Below, piece after piece: positions 12,721 through 22,628 of a stretch of DNA of 64,000 bases. Each line of letters starts with the position of its first letter. Positions within the stretch are counted from its first letter, which is position 1. Under the pieces are notes generated by a model. That model did no database searches, was not told the DNA's origin, and worked only from the letters and a program-made list of their open reading frames with translations. Source of the stretch: Monocercomonoides exilis (taxonomy: Eukaryota > Preaxostyla > Oxymonadida > Polymastigidae); NCBI GenBank assembly GCA_001643675.2, contig LSRY02000065.1, positions 62,001-126,000 on the forward strand, given 5' to 3'. The position numbers and the translations under genes are program-made.

Positions 12721-13375
12721 AGAGAACCGGACAACAAATAGGTGGAATAGAATGTCATCGAAAGCAGAGAATCCCTTGTGAAGTTGGCCATGATTCCAAA
12801 TGAAAACACATATTCTCCAAATTAACTCCTTTTCAAAACCCAATTCAATGTCATATCTTTGCTGACAGCATACCTGTAGAATTCGTGCAAAATGCAAATG
12901 AGATTGTGTTGAAGCCTGTTGAGTGCTTCATTCTGCTCGCTTCCTCCATTGTCCAATCCCAAATTCCCTTTCCTTTTCCACAAAGAAAATCTTCTCCTCA
13001 ATAAGCCCATGCAGAACAAATTCTGTGCAAAAGATATGCCAAGTGCAACATATTTCCCTCGAAATGAACAAGCGGTTCAATCAAATCTTTCTGAAATTCA
13101 ACTCGCTTTTTCTGCATCTTGCTTGAATTATTTTTCTTCAAAATATGGCAGTTGGTGTTGCATCATATGTTTTGCAATATATAACCAAGTTCATATTTCA
13201 TGCAATTTTTCCCACTAATTCACTTTTTGCAAGCAATCGATGCAAACAGCCACTCGCTCCTCCATCTGCAAGCAAAATCCCTGCTCTTCTGCAGTGCCAT
13301 AACTCACATGGTTGCATTTGTGTCCGAAGGTCTAAGAAGCTCAAACATGCTCAGGCTGCTGCAAATCACCAATAA
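12580..13375 (-). pseudogene. Decayed protein-coding fragment with internal poly(A)
   Basis: Minus-strand blocks look like a folded protein: 13370-13260 contains 'MEERVAVCIDCLQKV', 13019-12822 contains 'NEALNRLQHNLICILHEFYR' and 'AVSKDMTLNWVLKR', and 12820-12740 contains 'FSFGIMANFTRD'. Frameshifts separate them. A run of 37 A (plus strand 12683-12719) interrupts the 3' part. No family is recognised. Confidence 0.35.
12683..12719. repeat. A37 homopolymer
   Basis: Thirty-seven consecutive A residues on the plus strand, inside the minus-strand gene fragment. Slippage or a retroposed tail on the plus strand are both possible, and I see no target duplication around it. Confidence 0.9.
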
Positions 13376-13647
13376 AAAATCTTCATTTATAAAATTATAG
13401 GTTGAGAACCCTTATTAATTGTTCGATTTGGAGATCTGTTTTTCTTCTTTTTGATTTGTTGTTTTGAATCAAAAGACAGACTGATGATCTGGAAATTTTT
13501 GAGCCATTTTTTAAAGGGCATTTTGACAAGAGTATTTTTATTTTTTGATGCGAATATTCCTTGAACATTCCAAAAATGTATTTATTATAGTTTTGGACTC
13601 ATTCTGCGGTAACGCAATCACCTTCATATGAGCAAATATTTCTGAGT

Positions 13648-15038
13648 ATGCCAGCATTTAAAAGAAATAGTTGGTTTAAAAAATAAGTGTTTCTTTTATT
13701 TCTTTTGATTTTTCATTTTTTTAAGAGAAATTTTCGCAGTTGGAACAATTCACTGAATCAAAACAGAAACGAATGATCGAAGAAATGAATAAAATGATTG
13801 ATGAAATGAACGAGGATGAAATCAGATCCATTTTCACAAAGGAACTGTTAAATGAAATAGATCAAATGATTGAAGAAAAGACATTGTCATTGGAAAGTGC
13901 GTTTTTGCTGCTAAAGCATGCTGGATATTTGATGACCCTGAAAAACAAGTGGAGTAGTGGTTTTTATAATTCTGAATTGAAAAGAAGATTTGTGAGGATG
14001 ATTTTTGAAGAAGAAAAGAAAAAAAAAAAGAACGAATGGATTTTGATTGATCTTTGCGAATGCTATCTTTTATTGAACACGTGGGCTTCTTCAGAGTTGA
14101 TTTCAACTTGCGTGCCGTGCCTTCTGAAAGCTGCATTGAGGAAAGAGGAGAGCAAAGAAGTCCAGAAAGAAGCGGAAATGGCTTTGTTAGCATTGAGCAG
14201 CATTAGGGATAATGTGTGTGAAATACAATTTCCTTTTTGAAGCCATCAATTTTATTCTTTATTTTTTTAGAAATTTGTCGAACAAGAACTTTATCTGAAT
14301 GATATCATAGAAATCATCGAATATCAGCAGAAACACAGAAATCTAACAAAACTTGCCTATCAATCTGTTTGGAAATTTTTAATTAACCGATCGTTCAGTG
14401 ATGGAAATATGGAGGAAGTGATTTTGAAAGATTTGCATTTTGCGAAAAAGGCTGCAATAGAATTGAATGAATTGACAAGATATGTGGATTGGAAGAGGAA
14501 AGAAGAAGGAAAAGAAGGAAAAGAAACGAAGGAAGAGCGGATAATTGAGAGTTGGCTAAAAATGTTGGGGTCTTTTATCTATTCATGCGAATTGTGGAAT
14601 GAAGAATTTGTGGAGCTTTTTGGCTGCATTGCAGAGATGTTTCGAGCAATGAAGGATGATCATAGAGGAATTAATTATCTTTGCCTTTCCTCATTTAGAT
14701 GTTCAGCGGAAAGCAAACATGCGGATGTTGATATTTTGCTGAAAAGCGGAGCAATAGATTCCTTTTTTGAGGAAATGAAACAATCGATTTTGAATGGTTT
14801 TGTTACAAGTGATTGTTTGTATTTCTTTTTATGTGTTTCAAGAAGATTGAAAGAAAATACTGATGGAAAAATGAAAGAGGCAAAGAGAATGGCAGCCAAA
14901 AGGGAGATGATTGAAAAAATGGAAGAAGAGGGATATGAAGATTACATCATCAGTCTTCATAAAATATTTAACTTTCTAAATGATGAATACTACAATTGTT
15001 TATCATTGAGTATTTCTGATTATTTTGTGAGCGTTTAG
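13648..15038 (+). CDS. Three-exon helical multigene-family protein, copy 1
   Basis: Exons 13648-13669, 13726-14213 and 14271-15038 join in phase to 425 aa. The third exon ends in 'SISDYFVSV'. The other two copies in this window have the same layout: a tiny first exon ending in phase 1, a second exon opening with '(L)FSxLE' (here FSQLEQF), and a phase-0 junction before 'ELYLND'. Conserved blocks are 'CVPCLLKAA' (about residue 140), 'NLTKLAYQSVW' (about 195), 'LHFAKKAA', 'VDWKRKEEG', 'LLKSGAIDSF' and 'MEEEGYEDYI'. The protein is Glu/Lys/Leu-rich and helical, with no signal peptide or membrane segment. I recall this as a large oxymonad-specific family of unknown function. The first exon is the least certain part: its donor (GTTGGT) is weak. 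Confidence 0.8.
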
Positions 15039-15437
15039 TGAAATGAAACTCATTTTGCTATTCAAAAATCATTCTTTTTTTTTTTTTCATTTTCATTTTC
15101 TTTTTAATTATTTTTTCAATTAAATGAAAAAAAATTACAACATTTGAAAAAATTTGACAGATATTTTTTATTCCTTTTCCAAAAAAAAATTTTTTTTTAA
15201 TTTTTTCGATTGTTTTCATCAAGAATCTTCATTGAATAAATTAATACTCTCCATCTTCTTCAATAAAAAAAAATTTTTTTTGTGATTGATTGATTGATTA
15301 TTGTTTCAGAAAAATGGTATTCATGAAAAAGTTAATCTGTTTTTCTCGAAAATAACTTAAATGAGGATAAATGAAGTGTTCAAACTCGGATGATGTGGGA
15401 AAAACGAAAAAATGAAATGAACAAAAAACTCAATGAA
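15039..15437. other. Spacer between two convergent paralogues
   Basis: AT-rich 3' intergenic DNA with homopolymer runs of A and T and A-run/T-run hairpins such as AAAAAAAATTTTTTTT (near 15270). It holds the 3' ends of both convergent genes; no separate gene is seen. Confidence 0.6.
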
Positions 15438-16855
15438 TTAGATAAATACATAATAATCTTCAATATCTTCGGTCAAAAAACGCGAATAAGATTTTCTTTC
15501 ATAAACGCAACGATGGAATCCGATAATCCAATCTTGGTATCCTTCTTCCTCCATCTTTTCAAATACTTTTCTTTTCATCTCTTTTCGTTTTGCTTCGTCA
15601 CTCTCATTTTCCATCTTTTCCTTCAATCTTGAGCAAAAATCTCTGAAAAAATACAAATAATCTTCAATTTGTGAGCAATCAAATGAAGACTGGATGATCT
15701 CTTCCAAAGCAACATCAACAGCCCCGCCTTTTAATAAGCCTTCAATTTTCGCATACCTATTTACTACCACACCTCTGAAGGAAGAAATGCATCCCTTACA
15801 AATTTCTCTGTATTTATCCTTTGATGCTCGAAATACCCCCACAATACTCCCAATGATCTCTTCATATTCTTCATTCCACAATGAGCATGATAGAAAAAAT
15901 TTTTCCAACGTTTGGATCCATCTCTTTATTATCCAAACTTCTTTCTCTTCTTTTTTGCCTTTTCCCTCTTCTTTTCTCTTCCAATTCACACTTTTTTCCA
16001 ATTCCTCCAATTCCATTCTTGCCTCTTTCACAAAATGCAGCTCATTCACAATCACTTCCTCAAGACTTTTATCGATGTATAATAGGATCATCAAAAATTG
16101 CCAAGCAGACTGATAGGCAAGCTGTGTGAGGTTATGATGCTCCTGATGATATTGAATGATTTCTGCGATCTCATTCAAATACAATTCTTGTTCTAATGTC
16201 TGTTTTTAAATTGGCATTATTATAAATAGATATTGAAGTCTATTTAAAAAAAGAATCACACACCTCCCACAGTGCAAAACTACTCAAAGCCAATAAAGCT
16301 ATTTCCACATCTTTTTTGGCTTCTTCGTTTTCCTCTTTCTTCAGGGAAACTTTCAAGAGGCAAGGAATGCACAACGAAAGAAAATCATGTGGAAGATAAT
16401 GATCATACATCATAAAGCAACATTCATAAAGATCAATCAGTAGCTTTTCGTTCATTTCTCCTTTTTCCTTTTCATTTTCATCAACAATAATCTGTTCGAT
16501 TCTTATGCAAAGCAAAGATCCATCAAAACAATTGTTGTGCAAGCTCTTCAATGCTTTGCAACGTCCTATGTTCTTCGTCCATGAGGTGGCCTCTTCCATT
16601 GGTAATTTTTGTTCTTCAATCATTTTGTCAATTTCATCATATATTTCCATGTTTAAAATGTTATCCATTTCATCAATATTCATTTCATTGAGTATTTCGA
16701 TCATTTCTTCTATTTTCTGTCTCTGATCATCCTCATCGCAACCTTTCAACTCGGAAAACAATTCTACAAAAAAATGCAAAGTTCGTGACACAATCAAAAA
16801 AATAATTCACAAGAAACATCATTTACAAACTGGTGAACTTTTCAGTGGTGCTCAT
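15438..16855 (-). CDS. Three-exon helical multigene-family protein, copy 2
   Basis: Minus-strand exons 16855-16831, 16763-16264 and 16199-15438 join in phase to 428 aa. The first exon encodes MSTTEKFT and splits a Lys codon into 'KLFSELKGCDEDDQRQKIEE', the clearest N-terminus of the three copies. Conserved blocks follow: 'CIPCLLKVSLKKEE', 'NLTQLAYQSAWQFLM', 'VNELHFVKEA', 'VNWKRKEEG', 'LLKGGAVDVALEE', 'KMEEEGYQDWI' and C-terminal 'DIEDYYVFI'. It is convergent with copy 1, about 400 bp away, so the pair may be an inverted duplication. Introns are 67, 64 and similar in length to those of the other copies, with GT..AG ends. Function is unknown; a helical repeat scaffold is my inference from composition. 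Confidence 0.85.
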
Positions 16856-17640
16856 CTCTCGAGCTTCGCAAATATATGGTGTTTAGTTTGAATTTCCATT
16901 TTTATCAAAATAATTCAAAACTCTTGCAATAAGATAAAAGAAATAATAATATTTGAAACCTAAAAACTTCAATTGATGCTAATTCCGTTTTAGCAATCCT
17001 TTTTTAAAAAGATTTTTAGCAAGTTAGAGCAAAGAAAAAACAAAATAAACTCAATTTGAATATGTTGTTATGGCTGTTAAGATCAAATATCCTATTAATT
17101 AGATGGTATTGGAATAAGAAAAATTTATTGAAATAAAAATAATAATTCGAATAAACAGAGTTTATTCCAGATAACACCAGTTTATTCGAATAACCAAAAT
17201 TTATTCCAGAAAGACCGAGTTTATTCCAATTAATCCCTCAACAAAATTTTTTTGATCCTTTTTCTCAATTAGAATGTACTGAATAATCAGAACATTTTTT
17301 GATAAATAGATATTATTAACACATGAATGTTCATTTCCGAAAATTTTTATTTAACAGTTATGGTCTAAAATCGAAAAATGTTAATCTGTTATCCCGAACA
17401 ACAGCATCTGAGATCGAATAAAATTCCATGAAATATTACGAATATGTTAAAATGATGATCACAAAAATGAGGATTAAGCAGATGATATGCAATATTTGAA
17501 GGGTTTTTGTCAATGAAAGAAGAATCATTTACAAAACGAGGAATGTCCGTTCAATCTTTTAATTATTCAATTCACAGATTCACAGGATTGCATAAATATC
17601 AAAATTCAAAGCAGTTCACCGAGAAAAGACTTCCTTTAGG
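16856..17640. other. Gene-free spacer with a cluster of TTTATTC/GAATAAA units
   Basis: No coding region. Positions 17105-17235 contain several spaced copies of a degenerate unit like GAGTTTATTCCA with GAATAA in both orientations. The rest is ordinary AT-rich sequence. Confidence 0.6.
17105..17235. repeat. Short interspersed TTTATTC repeats, left block
   Basis: At least five degenerate units of the form (G)TTTATTC(C/G) and their complement, roughly every 20-25 bases. It includes GAGTTTATTCCAATTAAT at 17218-17235, which recurs in the right block at about 20188-20205. Confidence 0.7.
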
Positions 17641-17649
17641 GAAATTTTA

Positions 17650-18429
17650 AAAATTTCAATCTTTGTTGGAACAGAAAGCTGCAAAAGGGAGAGCGCTTGC
17701 GTGTTTGAGTGCTCATTCACATCGTGCTCGCTTTCAAATTCAGAAGGTGGGGGTCTATTCTGTTGCTATTTCCCTGCTGCATACAAAATGAGGAGCCTCC
17801 AGTTTATTTCGTGCTCAACAATTGCAAACGGGGGAATATTGCATTTCGCACCATATCAATCAGAATTTCCAAGCAGCAACACGTATTGTTATTTCTTCTT
17901 CTTCCACGATTGCAGTTGCAACGCTTCCACTCCATATGGACATGATGTGTATTTTCGAGATGCTAACAATCTCTTTTCATCGGCTAACCCATTCTACGAA
18001 TCGAACACAACGAATAGTGATGTGAAAAGATTATGCTACAGCGGAAATACTTTTGAGGAAACACAAAAGAAGGATTGGCTGAAGGAGGGAATGAAAGACC
18101 GATATGTTGGGGTGAGTGGAAGTGACGCAAACAATCTGTGCGGGATGAGCGAGGCAGCGCCTTGCAAGACAGTGAGGCATGCAGTGGGGTCGAGTATGGC
18201 GCAGCTGAGCTCTTCGATCACGGTGCTGGGTGGGAGGCATGTGAGTGAAGAGAAGACGATCAGTGTTGGGGAAAAGAAGATTTCTGTTGTTGGGAGAGGG
18301 AAGACGGTGAGTGTGATTGGGACGAATTCGCTTCCTTCAACTTCAACAACACTGTTTAGCGTATCTTCTGGTCAACTGGAGGTGGGGCATGCGGGGATAG
18401 ATCACAACTCTATCAGAAGTCCATCGTAA
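17650..18429 (+). pseudogene. Pectin-lyase-like (beta-helix) protein fragment
   Basis: One frame open from 17701 to 18429 reads like the beta-helix surface-protein family. It starts with 'CSFTSCSLSNSEGGG', passes through 'GHDVYFRDANNLF', then 'YVGVSGSDANNLCG', 'APCKTVRHAV' and 'VGEKKISVVGRGKTVSVI', and ends with 'TLFSVSSGQLEVGHAGID'. The motif order (small Cys/Ser coils, then the 'vGssGsDanCG..PCkT' turn and the 'GrG' strand) is the diagnostic style of this family. There is no start codon or signal sequence and a stop at 18427. Ser-rich and Phe-rich continuation in other frames to about 18800 suggests frameshifts. It is a truncated copy, not a functional gene. Confidence 0.65.
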
Positions 18430-18814
18430 AATATGTATGCGGTGTCACTCTGGAAACAGCAGAAAACATGCAGCAATCGAGCTCAGCTTTCATGTTCATC
18501 TCCAATCTAACATTTTACTCATTTGTGCATCATTCTATCATCCTCTGCCATCTGTTCAGCCTCGCTCAGATTTCGTGGACAGGACAATATAGACACTTCT
18601 TTCAGCAGCCAAAGATGGAAAATCTTGTTTTACTCAGTCCCCACAGCTTTCTATGTTGTCTTCGAAGTCACACTGTTCCTCCCCAGCCTCCTCACCTTAT
18701 TCTTCTTCATCATCTTCTCTTTCTTCTCTTTCTCCTCCTCCTTCTTCTTCTTCTTTTTCTTCTTCTCCTCCTTCTCCTTTTTCATTATTCTCTCATCATC
18801 ACCACCACCAATGC

Positions 18815-19722
18815 ATTCTGCAGCTTCGCTGAATGTGCATTTTGATTTATTTCCTAATCCGCATCAGCATATCCTGACTGTTCCAGCACTTCGTTCAACT
18901 TCCGTGCTCTGTCTGTGCTGAAAGGAGTGAATGAGGTGAATGGACATCGAATGAGAAGTGGCAGTGGAAGAGGGAAGGAGCTTCAAGGCACATTACGTTC
19001 ATCTGCTCGCTTTATGACACCACCAAGAAGCGAAGAGAGAGGAGTTCAAGTTCAAATGAAAGAGGCAAAGAAGGTGCATTTCAGAAGCAAATTGAGCGCA
19101 GAGCAGAAGAAAGGAAGGCAGATGGAAAAGCCAAAGGCGAAGACGAAGACAAAGGAGAAAAACGAGTTTTGCACATCACAAATTGAAACGTTCGATACAA
19201 GACTTGCACATGCAGTAACAGAAAGGAGGAGGAGGGGCAGGAAAAGAGAAGAAGGAGGTGATGAAAATGATAATGAACAACAGCAGAAATTTTCCCCGTT
19301 CGACGGCATACTCAAAACAGAACAGCCTCCTCGATAATTGCTTCCACTTCTTTAACTCGCTTGCTCCACATCCAATTGTTTATCTCTCCTATTCTTGTTG
19401 GAATTCCGTCGAAGCCATTCATGCTGTCATCTCCCTCCACCAACTCCTCTTCGTTCACACACAAGTCCATTTGATCATCCAGCCCAAACTCGGTCTCTTT
19501 ATCGAATCTGCCTCCTTCTTCAACTTTTTCATCTATTTCGTCTTCTTCGTTGGCGATCTCAAACATCATATTTTTTTGGATGCCTTCGATCTCGAAATGC
19601 AACAGCCAATAGAAGTACAAAGAATCTGCAAAATTTTGGAAAACTGCAGATAACAGACGATCAGGAGAATTCATTCCCTTGGTGCAAATGGAATAACTCA
19701 AAAACAACTGGAACAACATCAT
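18815..19722 (-). pseudogene. Duplicated gene fragment, copy 1
   Basis: Most of this stretch is closely similar to 57390-58274; between about 18955 and 19110 I see only scattered differences. The coding strand is uncertain. Across 19312-19722 the minus frame is the better conserved one: both copies read 'FDKETE', then an '(M)D..V.EEE.V' block and 'NW.W'. In the Lys/Glu-rich part both strands have open stretches. The N-terminal minus reading contains 'FADSLYFYWLLHFEIEGIQK'. No domain is recognised. Stops and frame differences between the copies make both look like fragments. Confidence 0.55.
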
Positions 19723-19799
19723 CTATAATTTATAGAGTTTCATGTGGAGGGGCGAATAACATGCATAGCCATGTATCTGGAACAATTTCAGCCAAATGA

Positions 19800-21088
19800 A
19801 GTTCATTTTGCAATTCGATATTGTTTTTGGTTTTTTTTTTCCTAATTGATCATAAATGTGAAGAATAGATTGAAAAATATCACAAAAAAGAATTAACAAA
19901 GATTGTGAAATTATAAATTATAATTTGTAGCAAATTGCAAGTTATTTTGATTGCAATTATTAGTAGCAAATTGAAGAATATTTAATATTATCGTTCATTT
20001 TTCAAAACAATTCAAAATTTGAAGGATCATAAATCATTTTAACAAAATCTTGTTTATTTAATAGTTTTTTCCAAAATATAAGTGAAATTTATTTACGCAT
20101 TAATGCTGTATAAGAAAGTGATTCGAGTTAATTTTTTTGTGTACCACAATAAATTTTCTTTGGTAAAAGTTATTCCGAAAAGCCAGAGTTTATTCCAATT
20201 AATTTTTTTTATTCCAATAAAAATAATTTATTCCGAATAAACTTTGTTTATTTGAATAAGTTTGTATTATTCGAATAAAACCTTTCTATTCTCATTGTAT
20301 CTATTATTTCAGAGCCATTGAGAACTGTGGTATAATTTTTAATTTTGTGAAAAAAACATCGATTTGTTCCATACACTGACTTCTTTCATTAATTGATGTG
20401 TATGACATTTTAATTAATTGAAAATTTTGAGCATGCATCCATTATATTTTTTTGATCGTCAGTTAATAAAAGAATTCAATATTCAAGGAAATAGCTGAAA
20501 TAAACTTTCAAATAATTTGAAAAGTGTCAATATGTTCATGCAGAAACACGAATATGCAGAAAAGACATGTTTAACCATCGTCTGGGAAGCAATTGAAGAT
20601 TTGACTTTATTTGTTTGCAATTTAAGGAAACTTCATGTAATAGAAACTGATATATTAATTGAATATTGAGATTTGATATTTTCATTGAATGAACCAGTCA
20701 CAACCTTTGTCTTTTTTATTGAATCCATTTTCCACGTATTTTCTATTGTTGTTTCTGCATCTTATTTCTGAGAATGTTTATGTTAATTTCTGCTAGCATT
20801 TTCCTTTTCCGAACTTTCCCCAACAGTTGCTTCAAGTTGATTAGGTTTTTTAAATAACAAACATCAAACAAGCAAAACAAACTGTTCTATATCTTTTTAT
20901 TTGTTCAATAGTTAAAAAGTCATTTTGATTGATATTCAAACAAGAAGAAAAAGAAACAAAAAAGTCAAGAGTTCAATTTTTATATCTTCTTTTAAGTTTT
21001 TGTTAATTCATTTAATTGCAATTAAAATCGTGACAAAAATCGAAAAATCAATCAAATGCTTGAAAAAATTTTTATTAATATAATATCG
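19800..21088. other. Gene-free spacer with right TTTATTC repeat block
   Basis: No coding region. Positions about 20155-20285 carry the second cluster of GTTTATTCC/GGAATAA units. The rest is AT-rich with nothing I can identify. Confidence 0.6.
20155..20285. repeat. Short interspersed TTTATTC repeats, right block
   Basis: Several degenerate units such as GAGTTTATTCCAATTAAT, TTATTCCGAATAAAC and ATTCGAATAAAA. They share the unit and one 18-base match with the block at 17105-17235, about 3 kb away. Confidence 0.65.
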
Positions 21089-22535
21089 GGCAAAAGGGTA
21101 TTATACCGGAACATTCAAAAACCCTTCCAATCTATTAATAACAATTTATAATAAGTAATTATCCTATTTAAACTTGTCAATCTAGTGCGGAAACTCGTTA
21201 ATAAAATTTTTGAAAATTTAAAGATCAAAAAATTTTTCACGATTTTAGGGAATGATCAACATTTTTTCATGGCTGAACCAAATTTGATCTTGAAAGATAG
21301 AACTATTTCATTGAGAAATCGCACATTTTATGATGAAGAGAAAGCATGGAATTGGTATTTCACAGTGCTGCGAGATGGAATTGCACCAGCGTGCAGAATT
21401 CACAAAATGGAAAAAAATTGCAGAATGGAAGAAGGATACAGATATTGGATTTGTCCCAGATGCAGAAAATTCAAAAGTTCCGTTCATGAAGGAACCGTAT
21501 TCGAAAATATGAAAAAGCCCCTTGGAATTACTCTGCTTGTATTACTATATCTCTGGTTGAAAATCCCAATCAAAACTGTTTCAATGTTATTGTCTGTGAA
21601 CAGAAAAACTATATCATATTGGACTAGTGTAATGAGGTGCTGTTACATGCGGATTTGGAACAGAAACCAGCACAAAATCGGAGGAGAGGGGAAGATTGTG
21701 GAGATAGACGAAGCAGTCTGGAGAAGAAGGAAATACCATAAAGGAAAAAAGAAGAAATTGATTTGGATTTTTGGAGGAGTCGAAAGGTTGGAAGGTGGAG
21801 GAGCAGGTGATAGATTTATGATGATAGTACCAGACAGAACCAAAGATACACTGATTCCAATAATTCTTGATCACATCAAATTCGGAACAAAGATTTATTC
21901 TGACGAATGGAAAGCTCACCAATGTTCGACGTCGTTTGGTTATTTACATGAAACAGTCTGCCACAAGCGGGAATTCTTCAATAAAGAGAATAAGGCTTGC
22001 ACAAACACTATTGAAGCGTTATGGAAGCATTCAAGGTCATCTTTTCCTCAATCCGGAATGAGAATAAAATATCTCGCTGATCAGATTGCAATGTTTTTGG
22101 TGAAAAGTTCATTGAAGCTTGAGTTACAAGATGTGATGAAAGAGTTGATTCATTATGAACCTGATGAATTAATTGAAGAGGAAAATGAAATTATTGAAGA
22201 AATAAATGAAGAAGAAATCCCGGATGCAGATGATATTTTTCCTGAAATTGAAGAAGATAACAATTTGGTACCATTAGAAGCAGGAGACGGAGAAGGTTCG
22301 ACAGAACATTGCCCTTCAAAATTATTATATTTACATTTTCATATTATTTTTTCATTTTTTATATATAAAAATTTCATGTCTTAGAATGATTTTTTGAAAT
22401 TTTGAAAATTTTTCATTTCAACACAGAATGATTTCCTCACTCTGATATTTTGTATGAATGAATATTATACGATGATAAATGCTTTTATAATAAAATAAAG
22501 CCAATTCTGATGTACCGGTATAGTACCCATTTGCC
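21089..22535 (+). mobile_element. Merlin element with uninterrupted transposase
   Basis: The ends are inverted repeats of 21 bases with two mismatches: 21089-21109 begins GGCAAAAGGGTATTATACC, and the reverse complement of 22515-22535 begins GGCAAATGGGTACTATACC. Length is about 1.45 kb with one gene covering most of it. I could not match an 8-bp flanking duplication (TAATATCG left, AAAAATTT right), so the exact boundary or the duplication has decayed. Confidence 0.8.
21269..22384 (+). CDS. Merlin (IS1595-like) DDE transposase
   Basis: An uninterrupted 371-aa frame from the first ATG after the left end; an earlier in-frame GTG at 21185 has no support. The N-terminus carries a zinc-ribbon-like Cys set ('ACRIHKMEKNC', then 'WICPRCRK'). 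A helix-turn-helix-like stretch follows. The catalytic core has all three acidic residues: Asp in 'KIVEIDEAVWRRRKYHKG', Asp in 'IYSDEWKAH' and Glu in 'NTIEALWKHSR'. The 'WIFGGVER' strand of Merlin is present. The C-terminus is a Glu-rich tail of about 60 residues ending in a hydrophobic stretch that may be read into the 3' end. It cuts and pastes its own element in the nucleus. It is the only Merlin copy here that could be active. Confidence 0.85.
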   Translation: MAEPNLILKDRTISLRNRTFYDEEKAWNWYFTVLRDGIAPACRIHKMEKNCRMEEGYRYWICPRCRKFKSSVHEGTVFENMKKPLGITLLVLLYLWLKIPIKTVSMLLSVNRKTISYWTSVMRCCYMRIWNRNQHKIGGEGKIVEIDEAVWRRRKYHKGKKKKLIWIFGGVERLEGGGAGDRFMMIVPDRTKDTLIPIILDHIKFGTKIYSDEWKAHQCSTSFGYLHETVCHKREFFNKENKACTNTIEALWKHSRSSFPQSGMRIKYLADQIAMFLVKSSLKLELQDVMKELIHYEPDELIEEENEIIEEINEEEIPDADDIFPEIEEDNNLVPLEAGDGEGSTEHCPSKLLYLHFHIIFSFFIYKNFMS

Positions 22536-22628
22536 AAAAATTTTGAAGTGTTTCAAGAAAATACATTTGAATATTATTTAATTAAAAATATACCATTATA
22601 GATACATGATAGACACTAACAAAAAAAC

